A stretch of DNA of 64,000 bases from Streptomyces sp. Z26 (GCF_003665095.1 NZ_RCHV01000002.1:1559501-1623500); one strand, 5' to 3'; shown: positions 38,830-47,621, counted from the first letter of the stretch. The notes: generated by a model not told the origin, from the sequence alone. Translations and numbers: made by a program.

Positions 38830-41226
38830 GTGACGTTGAACGGACTGCGGGACGGCGCGGCGGCGGACGGGCGGGACGCGGGGTCGTCCGGAGCGGGTGC
38901 GGCGGTGGACGGGCGGGGCGCGGAGGCGACCGGCGCGCTGCTGGAGTCGGTGGAGCGCCGCGTGAAGTGGCTGTCGACGGCGATCGTCGACCACGCCAAC
39001 CGGGTCCGCCCCAACCCCACGGGGCTGAAGGTCGGCGGCCACCAGGCGTCCAGCGCGTCGATGACGTCGCTGATGACGGCGCTCTGGTTCGGGCGACTGA
39101 CGTCGGCCGACCGGGTCTCCGTGAAGCCGCACGCCTCCCCCGTACTGCACGCCGTGAACTACCTCCTCGGCCATCTCCGGCCCGAGCAGCTGGAGACGCT
39201 GCGCGCCTTCGGCGGCCTCCAGAGCTACCCGAGCCGCACCAAGGACCCCGACCCCGTCGACTACTCCACCGGCTCCGTCGGCATCGGCGCCACCGCGCCG
39301 CTGTGGGGCGCGCTGGCGCACCGGCTCGTACGGGACCGGTTCGGCGAACCGGCGCCGCGGGGGCGGCAGTTCTCGCTGCTCGGTGACGCGGAGCTGGACG
39401 AGGGCGCCGTGTGGGAGGCGCTGCGCGACCCGATGGTCGCCGGGCTGGGCGAGGTCGTGTGGGTCGTGGACCTCAACCGGCAGTCGCTGGACCGTGTCGT
39501 GCCCGGCTCGACCCCGGCGGGCCTGGCCCGGATGTTCGAGGCCGCGGGCTGGCAGGTGCTGACGCTGAAGTACGGCAGCCTGCTGGAGGAGCTGTTCGCG
39601 CGGCCGGGCGGCGACGCGCTGCGGGCCCGTATCGACTCGATGAGCAACCCCGAGTACCAGCGGCTGCTGCGCTGCTCCGCCGACGAGCTGCGGCGCAGGC
39701 TGCCCGGCGAGGGCGGCGAACGCGCCGCGCTGGCCCGGCTGGTGGCCGACCTGGACGACGAGACGCTGCTGCGCGCGCCGCGCAACCTGGGCGGGCACGA
39801 CATGCCGTCGCTTCTCGGCGCGTTCGACGCGATCGACGACACCCGGCCGACGGTCGTCCTCGCGTACACGGTGAAGGGCCACGGCCTGCCCACCGAGGGC
39901 CACCCGCAGAACCACTCGACGCTGCTGAACGCCGACCAGATGCGGCAGGTCGCCCACGACCTCGGCGCCGCGCTCGACGACCCGTGGGCCGCGTTCCCGG
40001 AGGGCTCGGCCGAGGCGGCGCTGTGCGCGGCGACCGCCGAGCGGCTGCGCCGGCCCGCGCTGCCGGAGTCCGTACCGCCGCCCGTACCGCCGGACAGCGG
40101 CCGTACGGCGCCCACCGGCGTGGGCAACACCCAGCAGGCGCTGGGCCGTACGCTGCTGGACCTGTCGCGGACCGCGCCGGAGGTCGCGGAGCGGATCGTG
40201 ACGACCGCGCCCGACGTCACCTCGTCCACGAACCTCGGCGGCTGGCTCAACAAGGTCGGCGTGTGGTCGCCCACGACGGGCCACGACTGGTTCACCGACG
40301 ACCCCGAGACGATGCTGCACTGGCGGGAGAGCGCCCGGGGGCAGCACGTGCAGCTGGGCATCGCGGAGACCAACCTGGTGGGTCTGCTGGGCGAGTTGGG
40401 CACCACGTGGAGCCGCTGGGGCAAGCCGCTGCTGCCGATCGGCGTGCTGTACGACCCGTTCGTCAACCGCGCGCTGGAGCCGTGGTCGTACGGGATCTAC
40501 GCGGGCGGGCAGTCCGTCCTCGTCGGCACCCCGTCCGGGGTGTCGCTGGCGCCGGAGGGCGGGGCGCACCAGTCGGTGACGACGCCGTCGCTGGGCATCG
40601 AGCAGCCGGGCTGCGTCAGCTACGAACCGGCCTTCGCCCTCGACACCGAGTGGTGCCTCCGCGCGGCGCTCGGCCGTATCGGGAAGCCCGGCGGCGAGTC
40701 GGCGTACCTGCGGCTGTCGACCCGGCCCACCGACCAGTCCCTCGCGGCGGTGCCGACGGACCCGGCCGCGCGGGAGCGGCGCCGCCGCCAGGTCACGGCC
40801 GGGGGCTACGTGCTGCGGCACGCGGCGGAGCGGCCCGCGGTGACGCTCGCGGCGATGGGCGCGCTGGTGCCGGAGGCGCTGGCGGCGGCGGAACGGCTGG
40901 CGGCGCTCGGGCACGACGCGGACGTCGTCTGCGTGACCAGCGCGGACCTCCTCTTCCGTGCCACCCGGGGGCGGCGCGGGCAGGAACGGGCGGAGGACTG
41001 GATCCTCGACCAGGTGCTGCCCGCGCACCGGGCCGCGCCGATGGTGACGCTCGTCGACGGCCATCCGCACACGCTGGCGTTCCTCGGCACCGTGCACCGC
41101 GTCCCCCTCACCACTCTCGGCGTCACCGCCTTCGGACAGTCCGGGGCGCTGGACGACGTGTACCGGCACCACGGGATCGACGCCGACAGCGTCATCGGCG
41201 CCGCCCTCGACCTCGTCGAGGGCTGA
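38830..41226 (+). CDS. Transketolase/pyruvate dehydrogenase E1-like thiamine diphosphate enzyme
   Basis: A 798-residue ThDP enzyme starting at a GTG. The N-terminal PP domain shows LKVGGHQASSASMTSLMTAL, KPHASPVLHAVNYLLG and the ThDP motif FSLLGDAELDEGAVWEALRD with VVDLNRQSLDRVVPG. The Pyr and C-terminal domains follow (GQHVQLGIAETNLVGLLGEL, SGVSLAPEGGAHQSVTTPSL, AYLRLSTRPTDQ). The whole resembles homodimeric AceE and transketolase fused-type enzymes. It should decarboxylate or transfer a C2 unit from a 2-oxoacid or ketose; the substrate is unknown. Divergent from the Lrp gene; the 3' end overlaps the extended cimA frame by 35 bp. Confidence 0.9.
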   Translation: MTLNGLRDGAAADGRDAGSSGAGAAVDGRGAEATGALLESVERRVKWLSTAIVDHANRVRPNPTGLKVGGHQASSASMTSLMTALWFGRLTSADRVSVKPHASPVLHAVNYLLGHLRPEQLETLRAFGGLQSYPSRTKDPDPVDYSTGSVGIGATAPLWGALAHRLVRDRFGEPAPRGRQFSLLGDAELDEGAVWEALRDPMVAGLGEVVWVVDLNRQSLDRVVPGSTPAGLARMFEAAGWQVLTLKYGSLLEELFARPGGDALRARIDSMSNPEYQRLLRCSADELRRRLPGEGGERAALARLVADLDDETLLRAPRNLGGHDMPSLLGAFDAIDDTRPTVVLAYTVKGHGLPTEGHPQNHSTLLNADQMRQVAHDLGAALDDPWAAFPEGSAEAALCAATAERLRRPALPESVPPPVPPDSGRTAPTGVGNTQQALGRTLLDLSRTAPEVAERIVTTAPDVTSSTNLGGWLNKVGVWSPTTGHDWFTDDPETMLHWRESARGQHVQLGIAETNLVGLLGELGTTWSRWGKPLLPIGVLYDPFVNRALEPWSYGIYAGGQSVLVGTPSGVSLAPEGGAHQSVTTPSLGIEQPGCVSYEPAFALDTEWCLRAALGRIGKPGGESAYLRLSTRPTDQSLAAVPTDPAARERRRRQVTAGGYVLRHAAERPAVTLAAMGALVPEALAAAERLAALGHDADVVCVTSADLLFRATRGRRGQERAEDWILDQVLPAHRAAPMVTLVDGHPHTLAFLGTVHRVPLTTLGVTAFGQSGALDDVYRHHGIDADSVIGAALDLVEG

Positions 41227-43000
41227 CCGGGTCCGCCGACCGGACGCCGACCGGCCCGGCCGGGGGACCGCCCCCGGCCGGGCCGCGTCGCGCCCGTGCG
41301 GCGCCGCGTCGCTCAGCGGACGGACGCCGTCTCCCGTACGTCCCCCGCGCCGCGTCCCGTACGCCGCCCGATTCGCCGTACACGTCGCCGTACGCCAGCG
41401 CGTCGCAGAGCGCGAGGAGCGCCGCCTCCACCAGGTTGGCGTGCGTGCCCACGGTGGTCCACTCGCGCCCGCCCAGGCGGGAGGTGAGGGTGACGCGGAT
41501 CGCGGCGCCCGCGCCGTCCGCGTCGTCGAGGACCCGCACGTCGTAACGGGTCGGTTCCAGCGCGTCCAGCCACGGCAGCCGGGCACGCAGGGCGCCGCGC
41601 AGCGCGGCGTCCAGCGCCTCCACCGGCCCGTCGCCCCGCGCGGTGTGCCGGATCTCCCCCGTGGGCTCCCCCGCGTCCGCGCGCAGCCGTACGGTCGCCT
41701 CGGACAGCGCCGTACCGTCCGTACGCCGCTCCGACCGCACCTCGTGCGCCAGCACGGCGAACGGCGCCCGGAAGCCGCCTTCCACCGCACCGTCCCCCGC
41801 CAACTCCGCGCGTAGCAGCAGCTCCAGGGAGGCGTCGGCCGCCTCGTACGACCAGCCCGCCGCCTCCCGCTCCTTCACCTTCGCCACCGCGCGCGTCAGG
41901 GCGTCGGGCGCGCCCGCGAAGTCCAGGCCGAGTTCGGCGGCCTTCAGCTCCAGGCTGGCGCGGCCGGACATCTCGGACACGAGGATGCGCGTGCCGTTGC
42001 CGACGGTCACGGGGTCGACGTGGTTGTAGAGGAGCGGGTCGACCTTGACGGCGCTCGCGTGCAGCCCCGCCTTGTGCGCGAACGCCGAGTCGCCCACGTA
42101 CGGCTGGTGCGGGTCGTGCGGCAGGTGCGCCAGCGCGGCGAGTTCGCGGGCCGTACGGGACAGTTCGGCCAGTCGTCCCTCGGGCAGCACGGCCATGCCG
42201 AGCTTCGTGCTGAGGTTGCCGACGACGGCGAACAGGTCGGCGTTGCCCGCGCGTTCGCCGTAGCCGTTGGCGGTGCACTGCACGTGCGTGGCGCCCGCCC
42301 GTACGGCCGCGATGGTGCAGGCGACCGCGCAGCCGGTGTCGTTCTGGCAGTGGATGCCGACGCGCAGGCCCGTGCGGGCGACGACCTCCTCGACGGTCGC
42401 GCCGAGGTCGTCGGGGAGTCGGCCGCCGTTGGTGTCGCACAGTACGGCGACGTCGGCCCCGGCACCGGCGGCGGCCTCCAGGACGCCGAGGGCGGTGGCG
42501 GGGTCGTACGCGTAGCCGTCGAAGAAGTGCTCGGCGTCCAGGAACACCCGGCGGCCCTCGCGGACGAGGAACCGGACGGTGTCCTCGACCATGGCGCGGT
42601 TCTCCGCCACGTCCGTACGGAGCGCACGCCGGATGTGCCGGGCGTCGGACTTGGCGACCAGCGTGACCACCGGCGCCTGCGCGTCGAGCAGCGCCCGCAC
42701 CTGCGGGTCGCGGTCCGCGCGCGTCCCGGCCTTCCGGGTGCTGCCGAAGGCGACGAGCGCGGCGTGCCGCAGGGACAGTTCGTCCTGCGCGCGCCGGAAG
42801 AACTCGGTGTCCTTCGGCATGGCGCCGGGCCAGCCCGCCTCGACGAAGCCGACGCCGAGGGCGTCGAGCACGCGGGCGGCGGCGAGCTTCTCGGCCACGG
42901 AGTAGGAGATGCCCTCGCGCTGGGAGCCGTCGCGGAGGGTGGTGTCGTAGAGGTGGAACGCGTCGTTCAGGGGCGTTCCCGCCGGGGTCGTACGGGTCAC
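41192..43000 (-). CDS. cimA: Citramalate synthase with an aberrant C-terminal extension
   Basis: Predicted to condense pyruvate and acetyl-CoA to (R)-citramalate, the entry to a threonine-independent isoleucine route. From a GTG at 43000 the HMGL-like barrel begins FHLYDTTLRDGSQREGISYS and keeps VEAGWPGAMPKDTEFF, LDAEHFFDGYAYDPATAL, LCDTNGGRLPDDL, GIHCQNDTGCAVACTIAAV and QCTANGYGERAGNADLF. The C-terminal LeuA dimer domain (residues ~400-540) ends near LLALCDALAYGDVYGE. The frame then continues about 60 residues of Arg/Gly-rich sequence through a terminator hairpin into the neighbouring gene's 3' end; a native stop seems lost. A cobalamin riboswitch lies 445 bp upstream. Confidence 0.88.
   Translation of the reverse strand: MTRTTPAGTPLNDAFHLYDTTLRDGSQREGISYSVAEKLAAARVLDALGVGFVEAGWPGAMPKDTEFFRRAQDELSLRHAALVAFGSTRKAGTRADRDPQVRALLDAQAPVVTLVAKSDARHIRRALRTDVAENRAMVEDTVRFLVREGRRVFLDAEHFFDGYAYDPATALGVLEAAAGAGADVAVLCDTNGGRLPDDLGATVEEVVARTGLRVGIHCQNDTGCAVACTIAAVRAGATHVQCTANGYGERAGNADLFAVVGNLSTKLGMAVLPEGRLAELSRTARELAALAHLPHDPHQPYVGDSAFAHKAGLHASAVKVDPLLYNHVDPVTVGNGTRILVSEMSGRASLELKAAELGLDFAGAPDALTRAVAKVKEREAAGWSYEAADASLELLLRAELAGDGAVEGGFRAPFAVLAHEVRSERRTDGTALSEATVRLRADAGEPTGEIRHTARGDGPVEALDAALRGALRARLPWLDALEPTRYDVRVLDDADGAGAAIRVTLTSRLGGREWTTVGTHANLVEAALLALCDALAYGDVYGESGGVRDAARGTYGRRRPSAERRGAARARRGPAGGGPPAGPVGVRSADPVSPRRGRGRRR
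41252..41285. terminator. Bidirectional terminator hairpin
   Basis: CGGCCCGGCCGGGGG (41252-41266) pairs perfectly over 15 bp with 41271-41285 around an ACCG tetraloop, between the convergent transketolase-like and cimA genes. The extended cimA reading frame passes through it. Confidence 0.85.
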
Positions 43001-43444
43001 TGGTGGCTCGTTTCCCTGCCCGTGCGTGCGGGCAGCGTGGGTCGCGGAGGAAGGCGTACGGGCCCGCCGTCCGGGCGCACTCGGCCGCCGCCCCGGCACG
43101 CGTACAGGACGCGGCGGGCGGGCGGGCGCGGGGTGCGGGGACGGGACGGGCGGAGGTGACGGACGTGGCGCGCGGGGCGTACGGCGGCGCCGCGCGCCGG
43201 GTCAGGGGTGGCGGCGCCGGGCCGTCACACGGCGCGGGGCGGCGGGCACGGGCCGCCGTACGGGACGGGGTGCCGGTACGGGACGCGCGCGCGGCCGGGG
43301 GGAGCCGAACAGTCGGTGCGGGCAGGGCTGTCGGACCGGGCGGCGCCGGAACGGGCTTCGCGGCGGGGCCGGGTTTCGCGGCAGGGCGGCACGGAAGACA
43401 TGACGCGTCAGCTCCATCCTCGTGGGCTTCGTCGTGAAGCCTGC
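43001..43444. other. Spacer between cobalamin riboswitch and cimA, no supported gene
   Basis: On the minus strand a frame (43202-43417) starts MELTRHVFRAALPRNPAPPR soon after the riboswitch and another starts MSSVPPCRETRPRREARSG, but both are low-complexity Pro/Arg sequence without any recognised fold. The stretch is very GC-rich with CCCGTACC words. It could be a decayed gene once controlled by the riboswitch. Confidence 0.5.
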
Positions 43445-43556
43445 GGGCGGCGATCTGACTTCCGGAGCACCCCCGCGAGGGCACCCCGGTCACAGTGGCG
43501 GGACCGTGCCGGATTCACACCGGCTTCCCCACCTCGCAGGCACTTGCGCCCAGGTA
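43445..43556 (-). ncRNA. Cobalamin riboswitch, apparently orphaned, upstream of cimA
   Basis: On the minus strand the core reads GGGGAAGCCGGTGTGAATCC then GGCACGGTCCCGCCACTGTG, and ends with a B12 box-like CCGGAAGTCAGATCGCC (43447-43463). These are the hallmark conserved blocks of the Streptomyces cobalamin riboswitch. No B12-related gene follows; the first recognised gene on that strand is cimA at 43000. The upstream gene is a TetR regulator on the same strand. Boundaries approximate. Confidence 0.88.
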
Positions 43557-43655
43557 TAGCAGCCCAACTCCGCCGAGGGCGCCCGCTATCCACCCCTAGG
43601 TCCGCCCATAGGTCCACCCGCCGGTCGATGTCGTCCCGCTGGTGGGGGTCGGCCG

Positions 43656-44300
43656 TCAGCGACGGTAGCGTCCGCACGTTCCGCTGAAGACCTCGCGCAG
43701 GGCGGTCTTCAGGATCTCCTCGGCGCAGCTGTCGAGGCCGCGGTGGCCGACAGCGCGGGCCGGGTCCTGGTGCAGTTGGTCGGCGAGGCCGTCGAGGAGG
43801 GCGGTGATGCGGGTGGCGGCCAGCTCGGGGTCGGTGTCGGCCGGGACCTCGCCGCACTCCTTGCCGTTGGTGACGGCTCGGGCGAGTTGGGCGCGCAGGT
43901 CCGCGGCGGTGCTCCGGACGGTGTCGGCGAAGTCGGGGTTGTCGAGCGCCCGGCCGCGGAAGGTGCGGGTGACGCGGTACTCGTCCCGCCGGGCGGCGTC
44001 GAGGGGGAGCATCTCCTTGAGCGAGGCGAACGCGGTGGTCCTGATGGCCTGTTCGCGCTTCTCCCCCTCGGTGATGAGTGCCGCCACCCGCGTGTTCACG
44101 TCTGCCATGACCTGGCGGCAGGTGTGCAGCAGCAGGGCGTCCTTGCTGGGGAAGTAGTGCTGCACCAGTCCGACCGAGAAGCCCGCCTCGCGTGCGACGC
44201 GGGCCATGGTGGCGACGTCCAGGCCCTCTTGGACGACGATGCGGCGCACCGCCGCGCAGATCTGCCGACGGCGGGCGTCGTGATCAGCGGTGCGCGCCAT
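43656..44300 (-). CDS. TetR/AcrR family transcriptional regulator
   Basis: A 214-residue regulator with the N-terminal HTH ARRRQICAAVRRIVVQEGLD, then ATMARVAREAGFSVGLVQHY and FPSKDALLLH, and a C-terminal BetI-like effector domain (FADTVRSTAADLRAQLARAV, AATRITALLDGLADQLHQDP). It is divergent from the serine hydrolase gene, with a 30-bp palindrome in the 86-bp spacer, so it most likely represses that gene and itself. The ligand may be a substrate or product of the hydrolase. Confidence 0.92.
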   Translation of the reverse strand: MARTADHDARRRQICAAVRRIVVQEGLDVATMARVAREAGFSVGLVQHYFPSKDALLLHTCRQVMADVNTRVAALITEGEKREQAIRTTAFASLKEMLPLDAARRDEYRVTRTFRGRALDNPDFADTVRSTAADLRAQLARAVTNGKECGEVPADTDPELAATRITALLDGLADQLHQDPARAVGHRGLDSCAEEILKTALREVFSGTCGRYRR

Positions 44301-44327
44301 GCGGCGACCGTACCAAGGTAGTGTGCG

Positions 44328-44357
44328 GCCATAACCATATGCTCATACGGTTATGGC
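44328..44357. promoter_or_regulatory. 30-bp palindromic operator between TetR and serine hydrolase genes
   Basis: GCCATAACC (44328-44336) and GGTTATGGC (44349-44357) are perfect 9-bp arms; inside them TATG (44338-44341) and CATA (44344-44347) also pair, giving a nearly complete 30-bp palindrome. It is AT-rich and lies between the divergent starts at 44300 and 44387. Confidence 0.85.
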
Positions 44358-44386
44358 GGCGCACGGCCGCCGGAACGGGGGAGAAG

Positions 44387-45919
44387 TTGAGACCACACGC
44401 TTGCCGCGCCGCCCTGCTCGCGGCCCTGCTGACACTCTGCGGGACGGCCGCGCCCGCCTCCGCGGCGCCGCGCGAGGACACGGGACGCGAAGTCGACCGG
44501 TACCTGCGCGAGCGGATGGCGGAGACGGAGACACCCGGCATGGCCTACGCGATCGTGGACCGCGAGCGGATCGAACGGGTCGGTACGAGAGGACACGACG
44601 GCCGGGGGAAGCCCGTGACCAACCGGACACCGTTCCTGTGGGGTTCGGTCGCCAAGCCGGTGGCCGCGACCGCGGTGATGGGGCTCGTCGAGGACGGCAG
44701 AGTCGCCCTCGACCGCAGCGTGCGGAGCTACCTGCCCGGATTCACCCTCGCGGACCGTGAGGCGGCTGCCGACATCACGGTCCGGCACCTGCTCACCCAC
44801 ACCAGCGGAATCCCCGAGAGGACCGGCGCCACCGACCGTTTCGACCGGCACGAGGACCCCTACGGCGAAGCGGTCGACGACCTGGCCTCGGTCACCCCCG
44901 CTGCCGAACCGGGCACCCGGCACCTGTACTCCAGCGCCAACTACCTCCTGCTCGGCGCCCTGGTGGAGGCCGTCACCGGCCGTTCCTACGCCGACCACCT
45001 GAAGACGGCCGTACTCGACCCGCTGCGCATGGACGGCACCGTCGCCACCCCCGCACGGGCCGCGCGGCTGCCCGACGGGCACAGCTACGTCTACGGACGA
45101 CCGGTCGCCGTTCCGGCGCGGTTCGACCGCACCGGCCCGAGCTACGGCTACCTCGGCGGCGACGTCGAGGACCTCGCGCACTTCGCCATGGCCCACCTCG
45201 CGGAGGGCCGGCTCGGGAAGAGTCGGCTGCTGCGACCCGACTCGGTACGGGCCATGCACCACGGCACCGCGCGCGTCCACGACTCCGCCGCCTACGGTCT
45301 CGGCTGGCGCGACGACGACGCCAACGCCGACCTGGGCACCCGCACCGTGTGGCACGGCGGCGCCGCCCCCGGCTACCACGCCGCGGTCGTCCTCCTGCCC
45401 GACACCGGCCGGGCCCTGGTCGTGCTCCAGAACATCTACGGCTACTTCCAGGACTCCGCACTCGCCGCCACCTCCCTGGGCGCCGCCCGCATCCTGGCCG
45501 GAGGCACGCCGGAGGACGCCGGTGAGGACCCCGCGTACAAGCCGCTGCTCGCCGTGGGGACGACCGTCGCCGTCGCCGTCGCCGCGGCGACCGGCTGGAC
45601 GCTCTTCCGACTCCTGCGCCCGGCGGGGACGTCCGCGTCGCGGCGGCGCGTCGCCCTGACGACGGCGGTCTGGGTGCTCCTCGGTGCGGGCCTCGCCCAC
45701 GGCGCCTGGTTCGCCGTCCCGGACCTCCTCGGCGCCGGACCCGACCTCGTCCGCCTCTACGCCCCCGACCTCGGCTGGCTGCTGGTGGCCGTCGCGGTGG
45801 GCGGATCGGCGCTGGCCGTCGTACGCCTCGTCCAGGGGCTGACGCTCCTGCGCCGGGCCCGGGACGGCGCGCCCTCCTCCCCGGCACGGTCGGTACCGGC
45901 GGACACGGAAGGGGTCTGA
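44387..45919 (+). CDS. Secreted/membrane serine hydrolase (beta-lactamase class C family)
   Basis: A 510-residue protein. I chose the TTG at 44387 (GGGGGAGAAG before it) because translation from there gives a textbook signal peptide, MRPHACRAALLAALLTLCGT to ASA-AP; the upstream ATG at 44339 lies inside the operator. The penicillin-binding fold has SxxK in WGSVAKPVAATAV, the tyrosine in YSSANYLLLGALVE and the late HGG in VWHGGAAPGYH. Three C-terminal transmembrane helices follow (LLAVGTTVAVAVAAATGWTL, TTAVWVLLGAGLAHGAWFAV, LGWLLVAVAVGGSALAVVRL), so the enzyme is tethered outside. Substrate may be an ester, D-amino peptide or beta-lactam. Confidence 0.9.
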   Translation: MRPHACRAALLAALLTLCGTAAPASAAPREDTGREVDRYLRERMAETETPGMAYAIVDRERIERVGTRGHDGRGKPVTNRTPFLWGSVAKPVAATAVMGLVEDGRVALDRSVRSYLPGFTLADREAAADITVRHLLTHTSGIPERTGATDRFDRHEDPYGEAVDDLASVTPAAEPGTRHLYSSANYLLLGALVEAVTGRSYADHLKTAVLDPLRMDGTVATPARAARLPDGHSYVYGRPVAVPARFDRTGPSYGYLGGDVEDLAHFAMAHLAEGRLGKSRLLRPDSVRAMHHGTARVHDSAAYGLGWRDDDANADLGTRTVWHGGAAPGYHAAVVLLPDTGRALVVLQNIYGYFQDSALAATSLGAARILAGGTPEDAGEDPAYKPLLAVGTTVAVAVAAATGWTLFRLLRPAGTSASRRRVALTTAVWVLLGAGLAHGAWFAVPDLLGAGPDLVRLYAPDLGWLLVAVAVGGSALAVVRLVQGLTLLRRARDGAPSSPARSVPADTEGV

Positions 45920-45932
45920 CCCGGGCAGCGGG

Positions 45933-45977
45933 ACGGCCTGGTCCCGCGGAGAAGGGGACTCCGCGGGACCAGGCCGT
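45933..45977. terminator. Bidirectional terminator between serine hydrolase and CsbD genes
   Basis: ACGGCCTGGTCCCGCGGA (45933-45950) pairs perfectly over 18 bp with 45960-45977 across a 9-base loop, in the 75-bp space between two convergent genes. Confidence 0.9.
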
Positions 45978-45994
45978 GTGCGGGCCGCCGGGCC

Positions 45995-46168
45995 TCAGTC
46001 GGTGAGGGAGTCCTTGAACTTCTCCTTGGCCTGGCGGGCGTCGCCCTTGGACTGCTCCGCGCGGCCCTCCGCCGTGAGGCTCTCGTTGCCGACGACGCGG
46101 CCGACGGCCTCCTTCACCTTGCCCTTGGCCTGCTCGGTCTTGGCCTGGCTCTTCTCATCGGCAGCCAT
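45995..46168 (-). CDS. CsbD family stress protein
   Basis: A 57-residue hydrophilic protein starting MAADEKSQAKTEQAKGKVKE at an ATG with AAGGTGAG upstream. The body (AVGRVVGNESLTAEGRAEQS, then KGDARQAKEKFKDSLTD) is the classic CsbD repeat of charged and Ala/Gly residues. Homologues accumulate under sigma-B-type general stress control in Bacillus; molecular function is unknown. A longer in-frame start exists but adds non-family sequence. It converges with the serine hydrolase gene. Confidence 0.93.
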   Translation of the reverse strand: MAADEKSQAKTEQAKGKVKEAVGRVVGNESLTAEGRAEQSKGDARQAKEKFKDSLTD

Positions 46169-46447
46169 GTCACTCACCTTCGCTGTACGTACTTCGGCGT
46201 CCCCCACCGGTTGACCGCATTCGCGGCGGACAAACCTGCCTCCGCGTCCGTTCCACGACCGCCGCCGACGCGTCGTACCCGATCCGCGGCCCAACTCCTG
46301 GGGCCAGTAACCCCGTTGGACGCCGGTGGGCGGCGCGACGGACTTCCCCCGCGGCTCTCCCCCGCCCGGCTTCCTCAACGGCCCCTTAACCGCGCCTTAG
46401 CGGACGGTCAGCGGCGGCCCGGTTTGCACAGCCTTTCCCTTACGCCC

Positions 46448-46463
46448 ACTGGTCCAGGCCATT
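46448..46463. promoter_or_regulatory. DasR-like (dre) site upstream of the GH64-like gene
   Basis: ACTGGTCCAGGCCATT matches the published DasR consensus ACTGGTCTAGACCAGT at 13 of 16 positions. It lies 51 bp before the GTG start and would overlap the -35 region of a promoter whose -10 could be TAGCGT (46473-46478). DasR is the GlcNAc-responsive GntR repressor of chitin and polysaccharide genes in Streptomyces. Assignment is by motif only. Confidence 0.6.
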
Positions 46464-46513
46464 GGGGCGCGCTAGCGTTCGTGCGTCCTCACCCCCCACG
46501 CATAGGACTTCAC

Positions 46514-47503
46514 GTGGCTTCTCGTATCTCAGCGCGCAAGCGGCTCGCCATAGGGCTGGCCATCGGGGCCGTCACCGCAGGTGGGCTCGCCGTGAACGCG
46601 CAGGCCAACCCGGACGACGCGGCGAAGGCCGGACAGAAGACCGAGCACAGCACCGCCGGGAAGGCCGCCATGGGCGACACCCCGCCGGACGAGTTCTGGG
46701 GCGACACCGGGAGCATCCCGCCCGCCGAGAACGTACTGACGGTCAAGGTCCTCAACCGGACCAACGACAAGTACCCGGACGACCAGGTCTTCTGGACGTT
46801 CAACGACGAGACGCACTCGATCGCCGAGAAGGACACCGTCGACATGGCGGCGAACAGCGCGGGCCGGATGACGTTCCACCTGGGCTCGCCGGACGGCAAG
46901 CTGACGGACTTCATCGAGTTCACCGTCGGCGACGACGTGTTCAACGGCAACACCACCCGCGTCGACGGCTTCGGGCTGAAGCTGGCCATGCGGCTCAAGT
47001 CGCACGACGGCAACGACGTGCAGGTCGGCGAGGACTACTCGACCTTCCAGCAGAGCCGCGAGGAGACCATCGCGCAGTTCAAGGACGAGATGCCGGACGA
47101 GTTCGACGGCCTCGCCGCCGAGGACGGCTCCAACATCCTCGCGCCGCGCAGCTCCCCCGACTTCCAGGACGGCGGCGCGCACGCGGACTACTTCAAGTCG
47201 TACGCCGAGTCCTCCGGCATCAACGCGTCCACCGCCGAGATCATGGGCTGCTCCGGCGCGCTGGCCGAGGAGGCCGGCAAGTGCTCCGCCGTCAACCGGC
47301 ACGTGGCGCACCTGTCCGAGGGCGACTGGTCCGACCCCGCGAAGTACTACCAGGAGGGTCCGGCCAACTACTACGCCAAGTTCTGGCACGACCACGGCAT
47401 CAACAACCTGGCGTACGGCTTCCCGTACGACGACTTCGCCGGTCAGTCGTCGTTCGTCTCGCACAACGACCCGCAGTGGCTCGCGGTGGCCGTCGGCTAC
47501 TGA
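46514..47503 (+). CDS. Secreted GH64-like/thaumatin-fold beta-1,3-glucanase family protein
   Basis: A 329-residue secreted protein from a GTG. The signal peptide (ARKRLAIGLAIGAVTAGGLA) ends near VNAQA-N. The mature part opens VLTVKVLNRTNDKYPDDQVF and contains WTFNDETHSIAEKDTVDMAA, DGKLTDFIEFTVGDDVFNGN, TRVDGFGLKLAMRLKSHDGN and YGFPYDDFAGQSSFVSHNDP. The TRVDGF and final YxFxYDD patterns are those of GH64 laminaripentaose-forming beta-1,3-glucanases and the thaumatin superfamily. It should bind or cut fungal beta-1,3-glucan. A DasR-like site lies upstream and a strong terminator follows. Catalytic acids were not assigned with confidence. Confidence 0.78.
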   Translation: MASRISARKRLAIGLAIGAVTAGGLAVNAQANPDDAAKAGQKTEHSTAGKAAMGDTPPDEFWGDTGSIPPAENVLTVKVLNRTNDKYPDDQVFWTFNDETHSIAEKDTVDMAANSAGRMTFHLGSPDGKLTDFIEFTVGDDVFNGNTTRVDGFGLKLAMRLKSHDGNDVQVGEDYSTFQQSREETIAQFKDEMPDEFDGLAAEDGSNILAPRSSPDFQDGGAHADYFKSYAESSGINASTAEIMGCSGALAEEAGKCSAVNRHVAHLSEGDWSDPAKYYQEGPANYYAKFWHDHGINNLAYGFPYDDFAGQSSFVSHNDPQWLAVAVGY

Positions 47504-47580
47504 CGCCGCACGGGCCCGGCCCGTACGCACGCGCACCGCGTGAGCACGTGGCACCCACCACGTGGCGCGCACCGCTTGAG

Positions 47581-47621
47581 CGGGCCCGGCGCCCCCGGTA
47601 CGTCCGGGGGCGCCGGGCCCG
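47581..47621 (+). terminator. Terminator hairpin after the GH64-like gene
   Basis: CGGGCCCGGCGCCCCCGG (47581-47598) pairs perfectly over 18 bp with 47604-47621 across a TACGT loop, 78 bp past the stop codon. Confidence 0.9.

Noticed and set aside
43202..43417. A 71-codon frame following the second cobalamin riboswitch, considered as a CbtB-like gene
   Set aside because: The translation is Pro/Arg-rich without a transmembrane helix or a His-rich end, so it does not fit CbtB or any known B12-regulated protein.
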